Source: Lachnospiraceae bacterium UBA1066
Lineage (GTDB): Bacteria > Bacillota > Clostridia > Lachnospirales > Lachnospiraceae
Direction of reading: 5' to 3'
Assembly (NCBI GenBank): GCA_002316215.1
Contig: DCDB01000304.1
Location: forward strand, 1-5,978
DNA length: 5,978 bases
Under the pieces are notes generated by a model. The model made no database searches and was not told the DNA's origin. It saw only the letters and a program-made list of their open reading frames with translations. This document shows positions 1 through 5,613 of the stretch, piece after piece (within the stretch, counting starts at the first letter, position 1; each line of letters starts with the position of its first letter). A program made the translations under genes and the position numbers.

Positions 1-384
1 GGCGGGCTTTCGGGAGCTTTTATTCCCGTAAGTGAAGACCAGGGCATGATTGAGGCCGTGGAAGCCGGGGCTCTTACTCTTGAAAAGCTGGAGGCGATGA
101 CCTGCGTCTGCTCGGTGGGACTTGATATGATTGCGATTCCGGGGGATACCTCTGCAGCAACAATTTCCGGCATTATTGCCGATGAAATGGCCATCGGGGC
201 CGTTAACCAGAAAACGACAGCCGTCCGTCTCATTCCTGCGATCGGAAAATCAGTCGGAGATTCCGTTGAATTCGGCGGCCTTCTGGGCCATGCACCGATC
301 CTGCCGGTCAACACTTTCTCCTGTGAGAACTTTGTCAGCCGAAGCGGCCGGATACCGGCACCCATCCACAGCTTCAAAAACTAA
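1..384 (+). CDS. UPF0210 / DUF711 family protein (PFL-like), 3' part only
   Basis: The frame is open from base 1 and stops with TAA at 382-384, giving the last 127 residues of a protein whose family members are usually about 450 residues long; the start lies outside the window. The fragment shows features typical of the C-terminal part of UPF0210/DUF711 proteins: a GGLSGAFIPVSED stretch at the very beginning, then EAMTCVCSVGLDMIAIPGDT, a KTTAVRLIPA stretch, EFGGLLG, and the family-typical ending RIPAPIHSFKN. The family resembles pyruvate formate-lyase in sequence searches and fold, but its biochemical role is not established, so no reaction is assigned. The gene is convergent with tmcAL and is followed about 20 bases later by a hairpin terminator, so it ends its own transcription unit. 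No frameshift or internal stop is seen. Confidence 0.9.
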   Translation, partial: GGLSGAFIPVSEDQGMIEAVEAGALTLEKLEAMTCVCSVGLDMIAIPGDTSAATISGIIADEMAIGAVNQKTTAVRLIPAIGKSVGDSVEFGGLLGHAPILPVNTFSCENFVSRSGRIPAPIHSFKN

Positions 385-403
385 AGATAAAGAATACCGC
401 AAT

Positions 404-453
404 AAAAAAGTGCTTCCGGATAGCTGTTTTTCGGCTTCCGAAGGCACTTTTTT
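404..453. terminator. Bidirectional intrinsic terminator between convergent genes
   Basis: An imperfect inverted repeat pairs GTGCTTCCGGA (410-420) with TCCGAAGGCAC (436-446). It has one C-A mismatch, one G-U wobble and a possible inner AGC/GCT extension after a bulge. Six A residues precede it (404-409) and six T residues follow it, so a U-tract is made on either strand. It lies between the stop of the UPF0210 gene and the stop of the opposing tmcAL and probably serves both. Confidence 0.8.
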
Positions 454-507
454 GTATAAAATATCATCAGCGCATTACCTGTAAAGCTTAAACATAAAAA
501 TCTACAT

Positions 508-1710
508 TTATACCTTTACAATTTCCTTGGACAGTGTGTTTACGAAAGGCTGTCCCGATTTCTGCGAACGTACGGTTTCATACAGGTTTGAAACGCGTGT
601 TTCTTCGTCAAAAAGCCTTCTCGCCTCGGGCGAAAGAGCAGCGCTTTCCGATGACGGCCGCAGGATCACGGGAATAGAAGAAGATTTTCTCATTTCAGAA
701 ATAAGATCCTCGGAAGAAGCCTTGAAGCCAAGCACCTGTGTGCTGAGTGCAATTTCCGAAGGATCGCGTTTAAGGATACCGAGCACAATGTGGAGAAGCG
801 CACGGTTGATATGTGTCATTGTAATTGATTTGGACTTAATCGTGTCTGCGAATTCCTCGTAGTTCCGGAAAAGATTTCTTTTATTGATGATCGTATTCGC
901 AAGATCTTCGGTTACATCCTGATAGCGTGCAAGGACAGCAGGATCATTTTCTTTCCAGAGACGGTCGGCAAGAAGCAGGGAATAATCCTGTATGGTCGTG
1001 ATGCCGTAAAAACCGATATCTTCCTTCAGGACATTAAAGGAAAGCGGCGGAATTGACCCGTCAAGTCCCGGAACGGAAGTTCCGGTGATCAGGGCATGAC
1101 GCACAGCAGCAGCCGACGACAGCTTTCCGATAACACTTTCATCCTGATGCGGCGCGCCTTCCCTTGAAATTGTCCAGGGAACAATTTTTGAACCCGTTTT
1201 CAGGATGGCCTTTAAATACTCAACGCCGAGGATGTTGTTCGGGCCGTTCAGTACATCGGCAAATTCAGGAAGCGCCTCCGCGCGCGCTTTTGCAAAGGAA
1301 AGACCATTCTTAAGTCCTTCATGAAGCTTTGCGCTGAAGGAGTCTGATTCCTGGTGCAAAGCCCTTGCGGCCTCCTGCATGCGTTCCAGATCTCCGCATT
1401 CGGAACCGAACATAAGAGTGTCAATACAGTTAAGATCTGAGAGCAGGCGGATAGCATTTTCCGCAAAACCTTCTGCCGATGAGGTGGCAAAACGCGTCGG
1501 ATAATTCAGGACGGCATCGGCGCCGCCAAGCAGTGCCATTTTAGCGCGTACATGTCTTGCCGTAATCGCAGGAGCACCGCGCTGTACATAATCGCCGCTC
1601 ATAAGAATTACGACTCGGTCAGCGCCTGTAAGCTCCCGTGCCTTTCGGATTATCAGTTCATGGCCGTTATGAAACGGATTAAATTCAGCAATGATTGCAA
1701 CAGTTTTCAA
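508..1710 (-). CDS. tmcAL: tRNA(Met) cytidine acetate ligase TmcAL
   Basis: TmcAL (YlbM/DUF795 family) is a cytosolic enzyme that uses ATP to activate acetate as acetyl-adenylate and forms N4-acetylcytidine at wobble position 34 of elongator tRNA-Met. Numbering from the TTG start gives 400 residues, close to the family's roughly 390-415. The nucleotidyltransferase-like N-terminus reads VAIIAEFNPFHNGH, with the HxGH nucleotide-binding motif at residues 14-17. MSGDYVQRG follows at 37-45, then ATSSAEGFA at about 75-83, GPNNILGVEYLKAI at 156-169, and ISREGAPHQD at 181-190. The start is chosen as TTG at 1710-1708. It has a GGAGG 8 bases upstream and gives the usual MKTVAIIAEFNPF start, whereas the ATG at 1731 has no good ribosome binding site and would add seven residues encoded by that GGAGG region. 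The gene is divergent from pta-ackA, whose product acetate is its substrate, and ends at a terminator shared with the convergent UPF0210 gene. Confidence 0.95.
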   Translation of the reverse strand: MKTVAIIAEFNPFHNGHELIIRKARELTGADRVVILMSGDYVQRGAPAITARHVRAKMALLGGADAVLNYPTRFATSSAEGFAENAIRLLSDLNCIDTLMFGSECGDLERMQEAARALHQESDSFSAKLHEGLKNGLSFAKARAEALPEFADVLNGPNNILGVEYLKAILKTGSKIVPWTISREGAPHQDESVIGKLSSAAAVRHALITGTSVPGLDGSIPPLSFNVLKEDIGFYGITTIQDYSLLLADRLWKENDPAVLARYQDVTEDLANTIINKRNLFRNYEEFADTIKSKSITMTHINRALLHIVLGILKRDPSEIALSTQVLGFKASSEDLISEMRKSSSIPVILRPSSESAALSPEARRLFDEETRVSNLYETVRSQKSGQPFVNTLSKEIVKV

Positions 1711-1718
1711 TTTCCCTA

Positions 1719-1723
1719 CCTCC
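1719..1723 (-). promoter_or_regulatory. Ribosome binding site that selects the TTG start of tmcAL
   Basis: Read on the - strand, CCGGAGGTAGGGAAATTG places GGAGG 8 bases before TTG. This motif lies inside the reading frame that would begin at the ATG at 1731, so it argues that the shorter TTG-initiated protein is the real one. Confidence 0.8.
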
Positions 1724-1812
1724 GGTGTCATGATACATTGGATTTTAATTTTCCTGACGCTGAAGCTGTCTAAAACCAGTACAGCATCTTAAAAATTCAT
1801 TCGTGCTTTTCC

Positions 1813-1840
1813 ATTATACCAGATTTTTAAAAACTGTATA
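1813..1840 (-). promoter_or_regulatory. Probable sigma-A promoter of tmcAL with extended -10
   Basis: On the - strand a TATACA -35-like hexamer (1840-1835; 4 of 6 match TTGACA) is followed after 16 bases by a perfect TATAAT (1818-1813). A TG one base upstream of the -10 makes it an extended -10. Transcription would start near 1806 and leave a leader of about 95 bases before the TTG start. No riboswitch-like structure was recognised in that leader. Confidence 0.6.
1820..1836. repeat. Inverted repeat within the tmcAL promoter spacer
   Basis: CAG (1820-1822), one unpaired A, a perfect TTTTTAAAAA palindrome (1824-1833) and CTG (1834-1836) form a dyad. It sits between the -35 and -10 of the tmcAL promoter. 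Its position would suit an operator, but AT-rich palindromes are common in such regions and no known regulator site is matched. Confidence 0.35.
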
Positions 1841-1873
1841 GTGCCCTGTTTCTCCGTAAATACATAAAAAGCC

Positions 1874-1902
1874 TTGTTCCCCTAATTTTTGAAGCGTATA
1901 AT
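1874..1902 (+). promoter_or_regulatory. Probable sigma-A promoter of pta-ackA
   Basis: TTGTTC (1874-1879) and a perfect TATAAT (1897-1902) are separated by 17 bases. The start point would be near 1909, about 52 bases upstream of the pta ATG. AT-rich dyads overlap the predicted start point: TAATAA/TTATTA at 1899-1917 and AATTATT/AATAATT at 1910-1927. These could be operator elements or chance. Confidence 0.65.
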
Positions 1903-1909
1903 AAATCTG

Positions 1910-1927
1910 AATTATTAAAAAATAATT
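1910..1927. repeat. AT-rich inverted repeat in the pta leader
   Basis: AATTATT (1910-1916) and AATAATT (1921-1927) are perfect reverse complements around an AAAA centre, just downstream of the pta -10. All arm pairs are A-T, so RNA stability would be low. A DNA-binding site is the more plausible role if there is one. Confidence 0.35.
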
Positions 1928-1960
1928 TAGCCGGTTTATATTATTGAAAGGAGAATTGGA

Positions 1961-2956
1961 ATGTCATTTATCGATGGAATCAAAGAACGTGCCAAAGCGG
2001 ACAAGAAGCGTATTGTCCTGCCGGAATCAGAGGATGAGAGAACCTATAAAGCAGCCCAGCAGATTTTAAAAGAAGGGTTTGCAGATCTTATCATCGTCGG
2101 ATCAGAAGAAGCAGTTAAGAAAAACAGTGAGGGCTATGATATTTCGGGTGCATTGATCGTTGATCCTGCAACATCGGATAAAACGGCTGCTTATATTGAC
2201 AAGCTTGTCGAGCTTCGCAAGAAGAAAGGCATGACAAAAGAAGAAGCAACAGACATTCTCCTCCATAAATATCTTTATTACGGCGTCATGATGGTCAAGA
2301 TGGGAGATGCCGACGGCATGGTTTCCGGTGCCTGCCATTCTACCGCGGATACACTCCGCCCGAGCCTTCAGATCCTGAAGACAAAGCCCGGAACCAAGCT
2401 CGTTTCCGCTTTCTTCCTTATGAATGTCCCGGATTGTGAATTCGGGAATAACGGCGCGTTTGTATTCTCGGACTGCGGCCTTAACCAGAATCCTACGGCT
2501 GAGGAACTTGCAGCCATCGCTGAGTCATCCGCTGCCTCTTATAAGGCACTGACGGGCGACGAGCCGAAGGTAGCCATGCTTTCTTATTCCACGATGGGCT
2601 CTGCGAAGCATGACGATGTTACGAAGGTCCAGGAAGCAACTAAGATCGCAAAGGCAGCAAACCCGGATCTGATGCTGGACGGCGAGCTTCAGCTCGATGC
2701 CGCCATCGTTCCGTCCGTCGGAGAATTCAAAGCGCCGGGCAGCAAAGTTGCAGGCCATGCGAATACTCTCATTTTCCCGAACCTCGATGCAGGCAATATC
2801 GGCTACAAGCTGGTGCAGCGTCTTGCCAAAGCTGAAGCCTATGGCCCGATGACACAGGGAATTGCCGCACCGGTCAACGATCTTTCCCGCGGATGCTCTG
2901 CAGAGGATATTGTCGGTGTTGTCGCCATCACGGCTGTACAGTGCCAGCTTAACTAA
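1961..2956 (+). CDS. pta: Phosphate acetyltransferase (phosphotransacetylase)
   Basis: Pta is a cytosolic enzyme interconverting acetyl-CoA plus phosphate with acetyl-phosphate plus CoA, the first step of acetate formation. At 331 residues it is the short catalytic form, without the N-terminal regulatory domains of the long enterobacterial enzyme. It begins MSFIDGIKERAK and IVLPESEDERT. Later come GDADGMVSGACHST near residue 116, MLSYSTMGSAK near 205, DGELQLDAA, VAGHANTLIFPNLDAGNIGY and finally GPMTQGIAAPVNDLSRG. By alignment to the Methanosarcina thermophila enzyme, the catalytic or CoA-binding Ser309, Arg310 and Asp316 fall at exactly the same numbers here. AAAGGAG lies 7 bases before the ATG. 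The gene is followed after 13 bases by ackA, forming the classical acetate and substrate-level ATP operon. The sequence is intact with no odd codon stretch. Confidence 0.98.
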   Translation: MSFIDGIKERAKADKKRIVLPESEDERTYKAAQQILKEGFADLIIVGSEEAVKKNSEGYDISGALIVDPATSDKTAAYIDKLVELRKKKGMTKEEATDILLHKYLYYGVMMVKMGDADGMVSGACHSTADTLRPSLQILKTKPGTKLVSAFFLMNVPDCEFGNNGAFVFSDCGLNQNPTAEELAAIAESSAASYKALTGDEPKVAMLSYSTMGSAKHDDVTKVQEATKIAKAANPDLMLDGELQLDAAIVPSVGEFKAPGSKVAGHANTLIFPNLDAGNIGYKLVQRLAKAEAYGPMTQGIAAPVNDLSRGCSAEDIVGVVAITAVQCQLN

Positions 2957-2969
2957 GGAGAGGTGAAAA

Positions 2970-4169
2970 ATGAAAGTACTTGTTATTAATGCAGGAAGTT
3001 CATCTCTTAAGTATCAGCTCATCGATATGGAAGATGAGTCGGTCAAGGCCAAGGGCCTCTGCGAACGTATCGGCATGGAAGGCTCGAAGCTGACGCACAA
3101 GGTACCCGGAAAAGCAGACTATGTCGAAAAGCGTGAGATGCCGACGCATAAGACGGCCATGCAGATGGTTCTTGAAGCATTGGTTGATCCCGAACACGGC
3201 GTCCTTAAAAACATCAATGACATTTCCGCCGTCGGCCATCGCGTCCTCCATGGCGGCAGCACCTATACGGAGTCAATTCTTGTCGACGACAATGTAAAAA
3301 AGGTCATCCGCGAGTGCTTCGACTTAGGCCCGCTGCATAATCCGGCTAACCTCATGGGCATCGAGGCCTGCGAGGCGAATATGCCCGGAACACCCGGCGT
3401 CGCAGTTTTCGATACGGCTTTCGGCATGGGTATGGAGCCCTACGCTTACCTCTATGCGATTCCGATGGAATATTATGATAAATACAAGATCCGCCGTTAT
3501 GGTTTCCACGGTACCAGCCATATGTTCGTTTCCGGCGAGACTATTAAATTCGGAAAACTTCCGGCGGGTCATCAGAAGGTCATTGTCGCCCATCTCGGCA
3601 ACGGGGCTTCCGTATCGGCCAGTATCGGCGGAAAATGCGTTGATACGTCGATGGGCCTTACCCCTCTTGAGGGTCTTGTCATGGGTACGCGTTCCGGCGA
3701 TATCGACCCGGCGGTCGTGCAGTTTATCGCCAACCATGAGAACAAGACCGTTGATGAGGTTCTGAACATCCTGAACAAGAAATCCGGCGTTGAAGCACTT
3801 TCCGGCATTTCGAGCGATTTCCGCGATCTTTCCAAGGCCGAAGCGGAAGGCAACAAGCGTGCGGCTCTGGCTCTGGCGTCTTTCAAGCACCGCGTTCTAA
3901 AATATATCGGTGCTTATATTGCGGAGATGAATGGCTGCGACGCCATCACCTTTACAGCCGGTATCGGAGAAAATGATGCCGCCCTGCGTGAGAGCATCTG
4001 CGCGAACCTTTCTTATGCCGGTATTGTCATTGATCCGGAAAAGAATAAGATCCGCGGTAAAAATGTCGAGATTTCAGCGCCCGAATCCAAAATCCGCGTC
4101 TTTGTTATTCCGACAAATGAGGAGCTTGCCATCGCACGCGAAACCGTACGTGTTGCAGGACTGAAATAA
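2970..4169 (+). CDS. ackA: Acetate kinase
   Basis: AckA converts acetyl-phosphate and ADP to acetate and ATP in the cytosol, completing the Pta-AckA pathway. The 399-residue protein has the usual family length. It shows both ASKHA-fold phosphate signatures: VLVINAGSSSLKYQL at 3-17 and YGFHGTSH at 177-184. Key residues correspond by number to the Methanosarcina enzyme: Asn7, Arg91 in GHRVLHGG, Asp148 in VFDTAFG, His180, Arg241 in GTRSGDIDP, and Glu384 in PTNEELAIARET. GNGASVSA and FTAGIGEND are also present. Residues just after GTSH (MFVSGETIKFG) differ from the more usual basic helix sequence, but the catalytic set is complete. The ribosome binding site TAAGGAGAGGTG overlaps the pta stop codon, consistent with co-transcription and close translational linkage. 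No terminator is seen after the gene. Confidence 0.98.
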   Translation: MKVLVINAGSSSLKYQLIDMEDESVKAKGLCERIGMEGSKLTHKVPGKADYVEKREMPTHKTAMQMVLEALVDPEHGVLKNINDISAVGHRVLHGGSTYTESILVDDNVKKVIRECFDLGPLHNPANLMGIEACEANMPGTPGVAVFDTAFGMGMEPYAYLYAIPMEYYDKYKIRRYGFHGTSHMFVSGETIKFGKLPAGHQKVIVAHLGNGASVSASIGGKCVDTSMGLTPLEGLVMGTRSGDIDPAVVQFIANHENKTVDEVLNILNKKSGVEALSGISSDFRDLSKAEAEGNKRAALALASFKHRVLKYIGAYIAEMNGCDAITFTAGIGENDAALRESICANLSYAGIVIDPEKNKIRGKNVEISAPESKIRVFVIPTNEELAIARETVRVAGLK

Positions 4170-4172
4170 GAG

Positions 4173-4221
4173 AAAAGCAGCGGAAAAAAAGTTAAAAAAA
4201 GAGCATGGCTGTTAGAAAAAA
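4173..4221 (+). promoter_or_regulatory. Phased A-tracts upstream of the rpmF promoter (possible UP element or curved DNA)
   Basis: A-tracts begin at 4173, 4184, 4194 and 4216, roughly 10-11 bases or twice that apart, and the last ends just before the -35 hexamer at 4225. Phased A-tracts of this kind can bend DNA, and A-rich DNA here can bind the RNA polymerase alpha subunit. This would suit a strongly expressed ribosomal protein gene. The phasing is by eye only. Confidence 0.45.
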
Positions 4222-4224
4222 TGG

Positions 4225-4254
4225 TTGACAAAGCATCTGTTGTCCCTTTATAAT
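4225..4254 (+). promoter_or_regulatory. Consensus sigma-A promoter of rpmF
   Basis: A perfect TTGACA (4225-4230) and a perfect TATAAT (4249-4254) are separated by 18 bases. Transcription should begin near 4261, about 23 bases before the rpmF ATG, leaving room for little more than the AAGGAGGTG ribosome binding site (4269-4277). This is the best promoter in the window and separates rpmF from the pta-ackA unit. Confidence 0.9.
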
Positions 4255-4283
4255 GGCTATTGTGTGTTAAGGAGGTGTAACCG

Positions 4284-4469
4284 ATGTCCATTTGTCCGAA
4301 GAATAAACATTGTTCTGCAAGACGTGACAAAACGAGGGCGCATTGGAAAATGCAGAACCCGACTCTCGTCAAATGCAGCAAATGCGGAGCGCTTATGATG
4401 CCGCACCGTGTCTGCAAAGCCTGCGGATCTTATAATAAACGTGAGATCGTCAAGCAGGGAGAAGAGTAA
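4284..4469 (+). CDS. rpmF: 50S ribosomal protein L32
   Basis: L32 is a small structural protein of the large ribosomal subunit. The 61-residue product has the family layout: a basic N-terminal tail with ARRDKTRAHWKM at about 12-23, then a four-cysteine zinc ribbon CSKC (31 and 34) and CKAC (44 and 47), with MMPHRVC between them and GSYNKREIV after. The zinc-binding form is thus retained. The two extra cysteines (4 and 10) and Thr17, where arginine is common, are minor variations. The start is fixed by AAGGAGGTG 6 bases upstream. It has its own consensus promoter and its own terminator, so it can be made as a monocistronic mRNA, and it sits directly upstream of plsX as in many bacteria. The DUF177 gene usually found just before rpmF is missing. 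Confidence 0.97.
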   Translation: MSICPKNKHCSARRDKTRAHWKMQNPTLVKCSKCGALMMPHRVCKACGSYNKREIVKQGEE

Positions 4470-4486
4470 CAATTATAAAACAGGCC

Positions 4487-4522
4487 AAAAGGCTGCCGCC
4501 GCATTCCGGCGGCAGCCTTTTT
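4487..4522 (+). terminator. Strong intrinsic terminator after rpmF, abutting plsX
   Basis: GGCTGCCGCC (4491-4500) pairs perfectly with GGCGGCAGCC (4508-4517) around a 7-base loop (GCATTCC). AAAA before and TTTTT after extend the pairing to 14 bp and supply the U-tract. It lies 17 bases after the rpmF stop, and its T-run ends one base before the plsX ribosome binding site. It could end rpmF transcripts, attenuate plsX-acpP expression, or act as an mRNA-stabilising 3' end. Confidence 0.93.
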
Positions 4523-4527
4523 AGGAA
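4523..4527 (+). promoter_or_regulatory. Ribosome binding site of plsX immediately after the terminator U-tract
   Basis: AGGAA begins directly after the TTTTT of the terminator and lies 6-7 bases before the plsX ATG at 4534. It is weaker than the GGAGG sites of rpmF and acpP. There is no room for a promoter between hairpin and gene. Confidence 0.65.
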
Positions 4528-4533
4528 TCCGCA

Positions 4534-5571
4534 ATGGAAAAAGTAAGAGTGGCGGTAGACGCTATGGGCGGGGACTATGCGCCATATGCGCCGGTGGAAG
4601 GCTGTCTTTCAGCCCTTAGAAAAAGCTGCTGTTTAGAAATAGCCCTGCTTGGGAATGAGCCGCTGATCCGGACCGTACTTGAAAGTTCTTCTTATGACAG
4701 AAAGTCCCTGAAAGTTATCGGATGCAGCGAGGCCATCGAAACCTCGGAACCGCCAGCGGCTGCGATCCGCACAAAGAAGGATTCTTCTATTGTGCGCGGA
4801 ATGAAACTTTTAAAAGACGGCGACGCGGATGCTTTTGTTTCTGCAGGAAACACGGGTGCATTGCTTGTAGGCGGACAGGTTATCGTCGGAAGGCTGAAAG
4901 GAGTGGAGCGCGCGCCGCTCGGGGCCTTTCTGCCGACAGAAAAAGGCATGTGCCTTTTAATTGACTGCGGTGCCAATGTCGATGCACGGCCGTCCTGGCT
5001 TCTTCAGTTTGCTGAAATCGGATCTGCTTATGCAGAAAATATACTTAAGATAAAAAAGCCGAGAGTAGCTCTTGTAAATATCGGTGCCGAAGAAGAAAAG
5101 GGCAGTTCCCTGGTCAGGAAAACATACTCCCTTCTAAAGGATTTCTCCTCTGTTCATTTTACCGGATTCGTCGAATCCGGTGATATTTCCTCAGGCTGTG
5201 CGGATGTTATTGTGACCGATGCTTTTACAGGCAATATCATATTAAAGGAATACGAGGGAGTTTCAAAAACCATTTTCCGAATGCTGGGGAAGAAAATTGA
5301 ATCCTGTTCCGGCGTCGGGAGCAGCAGCTCTTTTTATAAAAATGCGATCCGCCAGGTTTCTGAGGTTTTCGACGTATCATCCTATGGCGGAGCACCGCTT
5401 TTAGGACTCAAAGGCCTTGTTATTAAGGCGCATGGAAATTCTTCGGCGCAGGAAATCTGTAATTCAATTATTCAGTGCTGCTCTTTTCATAAGGATGAAG
5501 TCAATCTCCGGATTTGCCGGAGACTGGCAGAAGAAGAGGAAGCGCTCCGGAAACTGCATCCGGATCTGTAA
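4534..5571 (+). CDS. plsX: Phosphate acyltransferase PlsX
   Basis: PlsX is a peripheral membrane enzyme that makes acyl-phosphate from acyl-ACP and inorganic phosphate. PlsY then uses acyl-phosphate to acylate glycerol-3-phosphate, the first step in phospholipid synthesis. The 345-residue protein is the normal length. It starts VRVAVDAMGGDYAP and continues with AIRTKKDSSIVRGMKLL (about 82-98), DAFVSAGNTGALL (about 103-115), RAPLGAFLPT, LIDCGANVDARP, and ALVNIGAEEEKGS. TGFVESGDI is at 210-218, CADVIVTDAFTGNIILK follows, and GLKGLVIKAHGNSSAQ lies near the C-terminus. ATG at 4534 gives the canonical N-terminus and has AGGAA upstream. The gene precedes acpP by 42 bases with no terminator, so the two are probably co-transcribed, and AcpP carries the substrate of PlsX. 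It begins just past a strong terminator, so its transcription source is unclear. The coding sequence holds a perfect 10-bp-arm palindrome (5161-5181). Confidence 0.97.
   Translation: MEKVRVAVDAMGGDYAPYAPVEGCLSALRKSCCLEIALLGNEPLIRTVLESSSYDRKSLKVIGCSEAIETSEPPAAAIRTKKDSSIVRGMKLLKDGDADAFVSAGNTGALLVGGQVIVGRLKGVERAPLGAFLPTEKGMCLLIDCGANVDARPSWLLQFAEIGSAYAENILKIKKPRVALVNIGAEEEKGSSLVRKTYSLLKDFSSVHFTGFVESGDISSGCADVIVTDAFTGNIILKEYEGVSKTIFRMLGKKIESCSGVGSSSSFYKNAIRQVSEVFDVSSYGGAPLLGLKGLVIKAHGNSSAQEICNSIIQCCSFHKDEVNLRICRRLAEEEEALRKLHPDL
5161..5181. repeat. Perfect palindrome within plsX
   Basis: ACCGGATTCG (5161-5170) and CGAATCCGGT (5172-5181) are exact reverse complements around a single T. The element lies inside plsX and encodes the TGFVESG segment, a moderately conserved region. 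It may be chance, an operator-like site or an mRNA hairpin, although the one-base centre would force a few inner pairs to open in RNA. Confidence 0.6.
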
Positions 5572-5613
5572 GAAAAACAGTAAAAACCCGGTTGAATAAG
5601 ACAAGGAGGCTGT

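Noticed and set aside
1711..1731. ATG at 1731 as the tmcAL start
   Set aside because: No good ribosome binding site upstream; the GGAGG inside this stretch and family N-termini favour TTG at 1710.
1888..1902. Possible CcpA cre-like site over the pta -10 region
   Set aside because: Two constrained positions mismatch (the G of TG and the distal C), and AT-rich sequence gives such partial matches easily.
1901..1917. Possible CodY box near the pta start point
   Set aside because: Only about 8 of 15 positions match the AATTTTCWGAAAATT consensus.
1711..1960. FapR operator or riboswitch in the tmcAL/pta intergenic region
   Set aside because: No stretch matches the FapR palindrome, and no conserved riboswitch core was recognised in either leader.
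2683..2696. Short palindrome CGAGCT-TC-AGCTCG inside pta
   Set aside because: Six-base arms arise readily by chance, and it encodes the common DGELQLD motif with ordinary codons.
3324..3890. 188-codon open frame on the - strand opposite ackA
   Set aside because: It lies wholly inside a strongly supported ackA and its translation shows no recognisable domain; it is a codon-bias shadow.
4013..4417. 134-codon open frame on the - strand across the ackA end, the rpmF promoter and the start of rpmF
   Set aside because: It overlaps two certain genes and a consensus promoter, and resembles no family; chance open frame.
4431..4436. Perfect TATAAT inside rpmF as a plsX promoter
   Set aside because: No acceptable -35 at 16-18 bases, and the bases encode the common SYN segment of L32; a transcript from here would still meet the terminator at 4487-4522.
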